Shown: piece after piece, positions 1 to 5,636 of the stretch | Position numbering within the stretch: position 1 is the stretch's first letter | How the letters are laid out: the number at the start of each line of letters is the position of its first letter | Assembly: GCA_003136615.1 (NCBI GenBank) | Contig: PLFA01000148.1 | Span: forward strand, 1-7,231 | DNA length: 7,231 nucleotides | Direction: 5' to 3' | Source of the DNA: Caulobacteraceae bacterium | GTDB taxonomy: Bacteria; Pseudomonadota; Alphaproteobacteria; Caulobacterales; Caulobacteraceae | The notes under the pieces: model-generated | Databases searched by the model: none | Seen by the model: the letters and a program-made list of their open reading frames with translations, nothing else | What the model was told of the DNA's origin: nothing | Translations under genes and position numbers: made by a program

Positions 1-417
1 CGCGGCGGCGGCGGCCAGATCACCGGCGCCGCGGGAGGCGAGCGTCGCACGACCGCCAGCCGCATGGCCCTGGCCGGCCTGGCCGCGGGCCTGCGCGATC
101 TTCCACCCGCTGGCGAAATCGAAGTTCGGACGACCAGCCTCGAACTGGCCGTCTTCGCCGATCTCCTGGCCAGTGGCGGCCAGAGAATTCAGACGGCCAC
201 TCCCGACGAAGATCTCGATCTCTGGGCCCGGATCATCACCGCCTCGGCGGGGCGCCGCCTGACCCTGATCCTTGCACCCCTTGAACCGGGCGGACCCTCC
301 GCTTTCACGACCGCCTGGGCGGAACTGGCCCGCGATAAAGCCAAGACCAGCGGTCCCTTCACCGCCGCCATTCCAAGGGCCAACCTGGCAAAGGTTTCTG
401 GTCTTGCTTCCAATTGA
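1..417 (+). CDS. RNase H-like fold protein, C-terminal part, catalytic residues replaced (partial at left edge)
   Basis: The reading frame is open from base 1 to the TGA at 415-417 (138 codons), so the 5' end lies outside the window; the ATG at 64 is internal. The fragment lines up with ribonuclease HI from just before the second catalytic position: TTASRMAL matches the family's TTNNRMEL, IEVRTTS matches the strand ending TDS, DLDLWARI matches the 'NxDLW' helix, and AWAELARDKA matches the last helix (ERCDELAR in E. coli). At the three visible catalytic positions the acids are gone: E48 is Ala (residue 23, nt 67-69), D70 is Thr (residue 45, nt 133-135) and D134 is Ala (residue 107, nt 319-321). 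The first acid (D10) would lie upstream of the window. A tail of about 24 residues follows the fold. RNase HI cuts RNA in RNA-DNA hybrids; this protein probably cannot, so a binding or structural role is inferred. The fold assignment is by eye from motifs. The stop lies 10 nt from the convergent isomerase gene. Confidence 0.6.
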   Translation, partial: RGGGGQITGAAGGERRTTASRMALAGLAAGLRDLPPAGEIEVRTTSLELAVFADLLASGGQRIQTATPDEDLDLWARIITASAGRRLTLILAPLEPGGPSAFTTAWAELARDKAKTSGPFTAAIPRANLAKVSGLASN

Positions 418-427
418 ACGCGGGAGT

Positions 428-1336
428 TCAGCCCTCCGACTTCACCCGCCTCACCGGCAGCGGCACGTTGCACACGTCGATCCGGCCGGCGGCGGTCTTG
501 TAGAAGGCGTCCTTGCGAAAGCGCCGGTTCTGGATCACCGCCGCGAAGGTGGCGCTGTCGGTGCGCAGGGCTTCCAGCTTCACCCGCTCGGCCACCGGAA
601 CGTCTGAGCCCAACCGAATGGACAAAATGGCAATCCGTTCGCCTGGCGTCTGATAGAAACCCAGATCGCCATGGCCGCGGGGCAGGGCGGAAAGGACATC
701 CATCCCCTCCAGCACCCGGCCCAGCAGGGTCACATTGCGATCAAGCTGGCGGGGCGCCTGGCCGATCACCGCATAGAGCTCGGCGGCGCTGCCTGAGTCG
801 GCGTCGAGGTCCCGCCCCGCCCCCACCATGCCGTAGCAATGGGTGAGCCATGCCTCGCCGGTCAGGGGATCTCGCGCCGCGGGAAACCCGTCGGTGAAGC
901 CTACCCGAGGGGCATAGGTGTCAGGATCCGGCAGGGGTGTGAAACCCTCCGCCGCGCCGTAGAGGTGATCAAACTCCGCCTTCAGCGACCGGCTGGCCCC
1001 GCCGAGCGGCTTCTTCGCTTCCGCATCGCCCCACTGGACCACATAATTATCCTGGGATCGCACGACGTAAAGCCCGTCAAAGAACCCAGCCTTGGCCAAC
1101 ATCTTCAGATTAGCCACGTGATGGGGCGCGAAGGTGGGCGCCAGCTCGATCACCACCCGACCTTGCGGCAGGGTCATATAAACCGTGTTCGCCGGATCGA
1201 TGGGCCGCCAGTCCCCCGCCGGGGCCGCGTCAAGGATCGCCTGGAGCGACGATGGCGGCGGGCCCTGCGCCCACGCTGGCGCGCAAAGGGCCAGGAGCGC
1301 GGCCAGCGCCACAACGATCAGACGGCCAAACGCCAT
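428..1336 (-). CDS. Exported cyclophilin-type peptidyl-prolyl cis-trans isomerase
   Basis: A 302-residue protein that should catalyse proline cis-trans isomerisation during folding in the periplasm. Residues 1-23 form a signal peptide (Arg5, a hydrophobic stretch rich in Leu/Ala/Val, cleavage after AWA). The cyclophilin domain spans about 48-243: VYMTLPQGRVVIEL is strand 1, and Arg93 followed eight residues later by QWGD matches the CypA active-site Arg55 and QGGD. GRVLEGMDVL is the usual late motif. CypA Trp121 and His126 correspond to Gln197 and Val202, so the pocket is divergent. An insertion of roughly 60 residues sits between the QWGD motif and the AELYAVIG strand, and a basic C-terminal extension of about 55 residues follows the domain. 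A TTG at 1342 in the same frame would add two residues, but the ATG at 1336 has a GAGG eight bases upstream and is preferred. It starts 2 nt after the SDR stop, with its ribosome site inside the SDR's last codons, so the two are probably translated from one message. Confidence 0.85.
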   Translation of the reverse strand: MAFGRLIVVALAALLALCAPAWAQGPPPSSLQAILDAAPAGDWRPIDPANTVYMTLPQGRVVIELAPTFAPHHVANLKMLAKAGFFDGLYVVRSQDNYVVQWGDAEAKKPLGGASRSLKAEFDHLYGAAEGFTPLPDPDTYAPRVGFTDGFPAARDPLTGEAWLTHCYGMVGAGRDLDADSGSAAELYAVIGQAPRQLDRNVTLLGRVLEGMDVLSALPRGHGDLGFYQTPGERIAILSIRLGSDVPVAERVKLEALRTDSATFAAVIQNRRFRKDAFYKTAAGRIDVCNVPLPVRRVKSEG

Positions 1337-1338
1337 GG

Positions 1339-2073
1339 TCAAATCCTCAAGGTAAGGCCGCCATCGGCGGCGAGGGTCTGGCCGGTGACAAAACCGGCGT
1401 CGTCGGAGGCGAGAAACAGGGCGACCTTGGCCACGTCCAGGGGCTCCCCGAGGCGTCGCAGCACCGATTTACGCGCCCAGGCCTCGGCGATCTCCGGCTG
1501 GGCAAAGCTCTCCTGTGTCATCCCGGTGCGGATCGCGCCCGGCAGGAGGGCGTTGGCTGTCACGCCATGTCGGCCGAGCTCGAGGGCGAGGGTGCGGGTC
1601 AGCCCCAGAACGCCGGCTTTAGAGGCGCAGTAAGCGGCGAGGCCATAATCGGTCCCCTCGGCCATAACGCTGGCGGTATTGATGATGCGGCCGGCTGGCG
1701 AAGCGATCAGGTGTGGAATGGCCGCGCGCGTGAGACGAAACACCGCCCGCAGATTGACCTCCTGCACATGATCCCAGGCCTCGTCGCTCGTCTGCGCGGC
1801 AAGAGCCGAGGTCGCCACACCGGCATTGTTGAAAAGGATATCGAGGCCCCGCAGTCGCGCCACGGCGGCCGCTACGACATCGCCCGGCGCCGCCGCCTCG
1901 GTCACGTCCGCCTCAAGGCCAAAGATGTGGTTCGACTGGAAGCTTAGGTTCGAACCCGGCCGATCCACGGCCAGAACCTCCGCCCCCTCGGCGGCGAAGA
2001 GCTCCGCGCTCGCCCGACCGATCCCAGAGGCCGCCCCCGTGACAATCGCCCTGCGCCCCGCGAGCCTGTTCAT
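1339..2073 (-). CDS. Short-chain dehydrogenase/reductase (classical SDR, NAD-preferring by sequence)
   Basis: A 244-residue, full-length classical SDR, a cytosolic NAD(P)-dependent oxidoreductase. Residues 12-19 (TGAASGIG) are the nucleotide-binding TGxxxGxG motif. Asp37 at the end of the second strand usually favours NAD over NADP. ADV (55-57) contacts the adenine, NNAG is at 82-85, and the catalytic tetrad is complete: Asn107, Ser135, Tyr148 and Lys152 (YxxxK). ALLPGAIRTGM is the usual substrate-loop start, and the protein ends DGGLTLRI. The substrate cannot be read from the sequence; relatives include 3-oxoacyl-ACP reductase-like and sugar or alcohol dehydrogenases. The start has a GGGGAG about 10 bases upstream, which lies in the arm of a predicted hairpin listed separately. 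It lies 66 nt downstream of bphP on the same strand and is followed by the isomerase gene 2 nt on, so read-through from the phytochrome operon is possible but not shown. Confidence 0.88.
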   Translation of the reverse strand: MNRLAGRRAIVTGAASGIGRASAELFAAEGAEVLAVDRPGSNLSFQSNHIFGLEADVTEAAAPGDVVAAAVARLRGLDILFNNAGVATSALAAQTSDEAWDHVQEVNLRAVFRLTRAAIPHLIASPAGRIINTASVMAEGTDYGLAAYCASKAGVLGLTRTLALELGRHGVTANALLPGAIRTGMTQESFAQPEIAEAWARKSVLRRLGEPLDVAKVALFLASDDAGFVTGQTLAADGGLTLRI

Positions 2074-2081
2074 GTCTCGGA

Positions 2082-2124
2082 CGCTCCCCTTCCCGGCCAG
2101 TCTTCCGATGTTGTTAGGGGAGCG
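2082..2124 (-). promoter_or_regulatory. Hairpin that would sequester the SDR ribosome-binding site
   Basis: A perfect 9-bp inverted repeat: CGCTCCCCT at 2082-2090 and AGGGGAGCG at 2116-2124, with a 25-nt loop. On the minus-strand transcript the 3' arm reads AGGGGAGCG and ends 8 nt before the SDR ATG (2073), so it contains the purine-rich Shine-Dalgarno sequence. If the stem forms, the ribosome site is closed. No T-run follows, so it does not look like an intrinsic terminator. The function is inferred from base pairing only. Confidence 0.45.
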
Positions 2125-2139
2125 GCAAGGGCGCCGACG

Positions 2140-4773
2140 TCAGGCCACCTTCTCGGCCCGACTTTTCGCAATGGCCAGACGGAGCTCGCGCGCGAGCTCG
2201 CCGTCGCCGAACGGCTTGCTGACCACCTGGCTCCCCACGAGGAAATCCGGCAGCACATTGGTGATGTCATAGCCGGTGCTGAAGACAAACGGGATTCCGC
2301 GCGCCTTCAGCACAGCCGCCACGTCCCAGGTCATGTCGCCGTTCAGATTAACGTCCAAGAGGGCGGCGTCGAAGGTCTCGGATCGCGCCAAGGCCAAGGC
2401 GTCGCCCTTCTGCGCAGCGGGTCCGATAATCGTCCACCCCAGATCGTCGAGCATGCCTTCCAGCGAAATGACGATAAGGAATGAGTCCTCAACGACGAGA
2501 ATCCTGAAGGTTTCCGACGCGTCTTCCGGCTTGAGGGCGAGCGCATCGGGCGCTGCGGCGGACGCTGCCGGGCCATCCGGCTCGGATTGAGAGACTGAAG
2601 AGAGGGGAAGGTAGATCTCGCATGTCACGCCGGAGACCAGATATTGGATATCGGCGGTCCCGCCTGTTTCCATCGCCAGGGCCCGCTCTATGAGCGTCGT
2701 GCCAAAGCCGAATCGGGTGGGGGGCGTCACGGGCGGCCCGCCGGCCTCGTGCCATGAAAGTTGAATGCCGCCGTCCTCGCTGCGACGCCAATGGACCGCG
2801 ACACGCCCGCTCGGCAGACGCAGGGCGCCGTGCTTGGCCGCGTTGGTCGCCAGTTCGTGGACGGCCAGCGAAAGGGAAAGCGCCGATTTCGGGGTCAGCA
2901 GCACATCTGTTCCCGTGAGCGACACGGCGAAGTGCCCATTGGCGTAGGGGTTCAGTTCCTCGCGCAGAAGTTTGTCGATTGAGACACCCTCCCAGCGGCT
3001 CTGAGAGAGCAGGCTATGGGCCTTGGCCATGGATTGAATTCGGCCATCGAGACCCTCGACAAATCCAGTGAGCGTATCGGCGCTCCGACTCGTCTGCACC
3101 ACGAGCGCCTGGATATTGGCGATCGTATTCTTCACCCGGTGGTCCAGCTCCGCCAGCAGCAGCTTATCGCGGTCCGCCGCGCGCTTGCGCTCCCGCGCCG
3201 CGGCATTGATTCGACGGAGCACCACATGCAGTAGGGAGACGCGCAGGTCGAAAGCCGCGTCCAGATCGGCTGTCGCCCAGGGCAGGCACCGCCCACGGAC
3301 GGTTTCTTTCCAGATCTCGAACGATTTCCGGGGCGATAGCCGCTCGCCGTCGGGGCCTGCCGTCAGCAGCTTCTTGGGTTCGCCCGCCCAGGTGGTGGTC
3401 CCCACGAGTTCCGGCCGAAACCAGATGATGAAGTCCGACGGCTCATGCGACACCGAAATCGCCAGAACGCCAGAGGCGACGTCAGCGAAGGCCTTGGCCC
3501 GCGGCCAAATCTCGCCCAGTCGATCGGTGGAAAATACACTCTCCAGGGGGGTGATCTGCGTGTTGAGCCATTGCACCATCTCCTCGATCTGAGACTGGTT
3601 CGGCGTGACGCCCAAAAACGTCAACTGGCCCTTCACGCTCACCGCCACGCCGCCGTTTCGGCTCCCATCCAGGGAGGTGTCGCCGCCGTGAATATAGTCG
3701 AGCAGGTTGGGCGATTGCTGGGTCAACCCGAATGCATAATCATCCGCGCTGGCGAGATTCAGCATCAGATTCTGCAGGACCATGCGACTGGCCAGCCGCT
3801 CCTGGAACTGTTCCCCGTTCTCCCGCGCCTCAAGTTGCAGAGAGAACATTGAGCCGAAGAGCTCGCAGATAGCGCGCAGGTGTCGGGGCAGGATTCGGGG
3901 ACTGTAATTGTGGCAGGCGATCAGGCCCCAGAGCTTTCCGTGGCGGATGATCGAGATCGACATCGAAGCGTCGATGCCCATGTTCCGCAAATATTCGCGA
4001 TGGATCGGCGAGACGTCGCGCAGAATCGCCTGGCTCATGTCCAACGGCTCGCCCGTGCGGGGATTGTCCGCGGGGGTCAGCGGCGCGGGCTCGTAATTGA
4101 CCTGGGTGATCAGCCGCAGCCAGTTCTTCACGTAAAGCGCGCGCGCCTGGAGCGGAATATCCGCCGCCGGATAGTGGAGGTTGAGGAACGGTTCGAGGTG
4201 CTTCTCGCGGCTTTCCGCGATCACCCATCCGGAGTCGTCCTGCATGAAGCGGTAGACCAGAACCCGGTCGTACCGCGCGACGCCGCGCACCCGGTCGGCG
4301 GCCATCTGGCACAGGGTCTGCAGCGAGACAGCGGCATCCAGCCCCTCCACCATCTCGTGGACGCCGGCCAGCGGATCGGCGGCAAAACGGTCGGCGAGGT
4401 CAGCCGCCTCGAATTCCAGAACCAGCGAGGGGCCGCTGCGATGCAGGCTCGCATCAAGGGGCTGGGCCGGAATGACCCGCAAAACCGGATCGAGCAGATG
4501 GCGCGGCTTGGCCAGGTTTACGTTGGCGCTCAAGGCGGAGAGGATTTCCACCTGGTCGCTACGGAAAATCTCGTGGGCGGATCGGCCGAGAAGCTCCCTC
4601 TGTCCCAGACCGATCAGGCCCAAAGTGTCGCCAGCGACCTGCAGTACCTCCAGCGTCTCGGGATCCATCACCAGCATCGCCCCATGGGGTAGGATCGCGC
4701 CAGGGATATGAATGGGCTCCCGCTCGCAGTTTGTGGTGTCGACCGGCGACGCCAGGGTGTCGGTGTCAGTCAT
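2140..4773 (-). CDS. bphP: Bacteriophytochrome: PAS-GAF-PHY photosensor, HWE histidine kinase and C-terminal receiver
   Basis: An 877-residue red/far-red photoreceptor kinase. Cys16 in the TNCEREPIHIPG motif is the biliverdin-attachment cysteine of bacteriophytochromes. Rough domains are PAS 16-125, GAF 140-312, PHY 325-515, HWE kinase 538-725 and receiver 756-872. Pocket residues match Deinococcus BphP with an offset of two: Tyr174, Asp205 (in PAADIP), Arg220, Arg252, His258, Tyr261 and His288. The PHY tongue has W462xG and PRKSF (481-485), whose Arg482 can pair with Asp205. His545 in ELDHRVKN is the phosphoacceptor; HELATN (639-644) and WHE (674-676) define the HWE class. In the receiver, Glu762-Asp763, acceptor Asp807 and Lys853 are all present. 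The ATG at 4773 is chosen because the motifs begin 15 residues later, it overlaps the bphO stop by 8 nt (ATGACTGA), and a GGAG lies 11 bases upstream. The open frame runs on to 4977, but that part is a bphO shadow. The domain order is that of Agrobacterium Agp2. Output partners are unknown; HWE kinases often feed PhyR or stand-alone receivers. Confidence 0.95.
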   Translation of the reverse strand: MTDTDTLASPVDTTNCEREPIHIPGAILPHGAMLVMDPETLEVLQVAGDTLGLIGLGQRELLGRSAHEIFRSDQVEILSALSANVNLAKPRHLLDPVLRVIPAQPLDASLHRSGPSLVLEFEAADLADRFAADPLAGVHEMVEGLDAAVSLQTLCQMAADRVRGVARYDRVLVYRFMQDDSGWVIAESREKHLEPFLNLHYPAADIPLQARALYVKNWLRLITQVNYEPAPLTPADNPRTGEPLDMSQAILRDVSPIHREYLRNMGIDASMSISIIRHGKLWGLIACHNYSPRILPRHLRAICELFGSMFSLQLEARENGEQFQERLASRMVLQNLMLNLASADDYAFGLTQQSPNLLDYIHGGDTSLDGSRNGGVAVSVKGQLTFLGVTPNQSQIEEMVQWLNTQITPLESVFSTDRLGEIWPRAKAFADVASGVLAISVSHEPSDFIIWFRPELVGTTTWAGEPKKLLTAGPDGERLSPRKSFEIWKETVRGRCLPWATADLDAAFDLRVSLLHVVLRRINAAARERKRAADRDKLLLAELDHRVKNTIANIQALVVQTSRSADTLTGFVEGLDGRIQSMAKAHSLLSQSRWEGVSIDKLLREELNPYANGHFAVSLTGTDVLLTPKSALSLSLAVHELATNAAKHGALRLPSGRVAVHWRRSEDGGIQLSWHEAGGPPVTPPTRFGFGTTLIERALAMETGGTADIQYLVSGVTCEIYLPLSSVSQSEPDGPAASAAAPDALALKPEDASETFRILVVEDSFLIVISLEGMLDDLGWTIIGPAAQKGDALALARSETFDAALLDVNLNGDMTWDVAAVLKARGIPFVFSTGYDITNVLPDFLVGSQVVSKPFGDGELARELRLAIAKSRAEKVA

Positions 4774-5332
4774 GTTGTGCGCGGCTCCAACCGGACATCC
4801 AGCGCTCGAAGACGGCGAACGTCTCCAGGGCGGCGTGCGTGATCCTCGGTCTGGCGGCTTGGTCGGCCGCATAGGCCTCAAGTTGCGCCAGATAGCTCCG
4901 CCACGCCACACCCGTCCCGGCGCCTCGACCGATGAAAAACCGGCGTCCGCGAATCGCATAGGCGCCCAGCAGCCCATTCAGATTGCGCGCGAGTTCCCGT
5001 CCGCCTAGCGCCGAGCCTTCCACCACATAGAGCGCGCCCAGACGCGCCTCAGGCGTTCGTGAGACCGGTATGTCCGGGCAGAGGTCGGGCGGCCTTGGCC
5101 CGTTCGGGTCCACGCCGAGGGCCCGAAGGTCATCTTTGAGCCAAATGCTGCGCTCGCCAGCGACGTCAGCCGCCATCTCGAAGGGCACGTAGAAGCCGTG
5201 GAGGCGGACCAGCAGACGTCGGTACGCCGCCATAGTGATTGTGCCGTTCTGAACGGCGGCGAACCCATCATGGCGGTGAAGCCGCTGGTGGACATCGAGC
5301 GTCGTGTTCCGCAGAACTGCGCGAAAATTCAC
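4766..5332 (-). CDS. bphO: Biliverdin-producing heme oxygenase
   Basis: Cleaves heme to biliverdin, CO and iron in the cytosol, supplying the chromophore for the adjacent bacteriophytochrome. From the GTG at 5332 the product has 188 residues, typical for bacterial BphO. LRNTTLDVHQRL near the N-terminus carries the proximal heme-ligand His (residue 15 from this start), FYVPFE follows helix 2-3, and LYVVEGSALGGREL is the distal-helix glycine motif that lets the heme bend over the iron. A second in-frame GTG at 5422 would give 218 residues. I prefer 5332 because it has AAGG seven bases upstream and the family fold begins at once, while the extra 30 residues look like nothing in the family and the 5422 GTG has no clear ribosome site. 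It overlaps bphP by 8 nt, which indicates translational coupling. The assignment is firm; the start is not. Confidence 0.9.
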   Translation of the reverse strand: MNFRAVLRNTTLDVHQRLHRHDGFAAVQNGTITMAAYRRLLVRLHGFYVPFEMAADVAGERSIWLKDDLRALGVDPNGPRPPDLCPDIPVSRTPEARLGALYVVEGSALGGRELARNLNGLLGAYAIRGRRFFIGRGAGTGVAWRSYLAQLEAYAADQAARPRITHAALETFAVFERWMSGWSRAQHD

Positions 5333-5457
5333 GTCTGGGCCTTGGGAAGGGTGCGACGCGGTGACGTCGCTGACGAGAGTATCGTCCGCCGGCTCTTTGA
5401 TGATCTTCGCCCCAAGACACACCGATCATACGCGGATCAGCTTGTCTCCATAGCGCC

Positions 5458-5482
5458 AATGCGCGGGCGGCCAAAAGGTTCC
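5458..5482 (-). promoter_or_regulatory. Candidate EcfG (general stress sigma) type promoter for bphO-bphP
   Basis: Read on the minus strand, GGAAC(C) at 5482-5477 is followed, 16 nt after GGAAC, by CATT (5461-5458). The alphaproteobacterial general stress sigma factor consensus is GGAAC-N16/17-CGTT, so the -35 is perfect and the -10 has one mismatch. Transcription would start near 5450, about 30 nt before the GTG at 5422 or 120 nt before the preferred GTG at 5332. Short motifs like this occur by chance, so this is tentative. Confidence 0.3.
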
Positions 5483-5527
5483 GGACAAGAATTCAAAAAC
5501 GCGAAATCGGTCAGACACTTCACTTTT

Positions 5528-5624
5528 CTTAGCGCCTCCGCGTCTTCGCGTGAGACAAACCTGTCGATCGGCCGAACGGCGCCATGCGCTCTAGTGATTC
5601 ACGCAAAGGCGCGAAGCGGCGAAG
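5528..5624. repeat. Imperfect inverted pair of a short dispersed-type G/C repeat
   Basis: The arm at 5528-5553 and the arm at 5599-5624 are reverse complements at 20 of 26 positions, separated by 45 nt. Each arm is itself a degenerate 8-9-nt tandem built on CGCGAAG-like units (for example CGCAAAGG, CGCGAAGC, GGCGAAGAG in the right arm). Runs of this style are, to my knowledge, common dispersed intergenic repeats in bacterial genomes. The right arm ends at the Shine-Dalgarno of the downstream SDR, so a folded form could affect that gene. Confidence 0.5.
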
Positions 5625-5636
5625 AGAGGATAGAGA

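Larger units (their letters stand above)
5333..5636. other. Divergent intergenic region between bphO and the frameshifted SDR
   Basis: About 304 nt if bphO starts at 5332, or 214 nt if it starts at 5422. It is poorer in GC than its surroundings around 5483-5530. It should hold the promoters of both divergent units. Visible elements are a 6-bp inverted repeat (GCGACG 5353-5358, CGTCGC 5365-5370) that would lie in the bphO leader, an EcfG-like promoter candidate facing bphO, and an inverted pair of G/C-rich repeats (5528-5624). No convincing small ORF or RNA gene is seen. Confidence 0.6.

Noticed and set aside
415..430. Small inverted repeat TGAAC-N6-GTTCA spanning both convergent stop codons, considered as a bidirectional terminator.
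   Set aside because: Only five pairs with no T-run on either side; too weak to call.
839..1947. Overlapping plus-strand open frames (839-1633 and 1252-1947) opposite the isomerase and SDR genes.
   Set aside because: They are shadows of two well-supported minus-strand genes. No family motif and no consistent ribosome site.
3880..4692. A 270-codon open frame on the plus strand antisense to bphP, and several similar long antisense frames elsewhere.
   Set aside because: They lie opposite a clearly coding, domain-rich gene in GC-rich DNA, where the complementary frame lacks stops by composition. The products show no recognisable motif and low-complexity Arg/Gly/His content.
4774..4977. N-terminal extension of bphP to an upstream start at 4977.
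   Set aside because: The extra 68 residues are encoded out of frame inside bphO and look like translated shadow; known phytochromes begin about 15-25 residues before the chromophore Cys, as from 4773.
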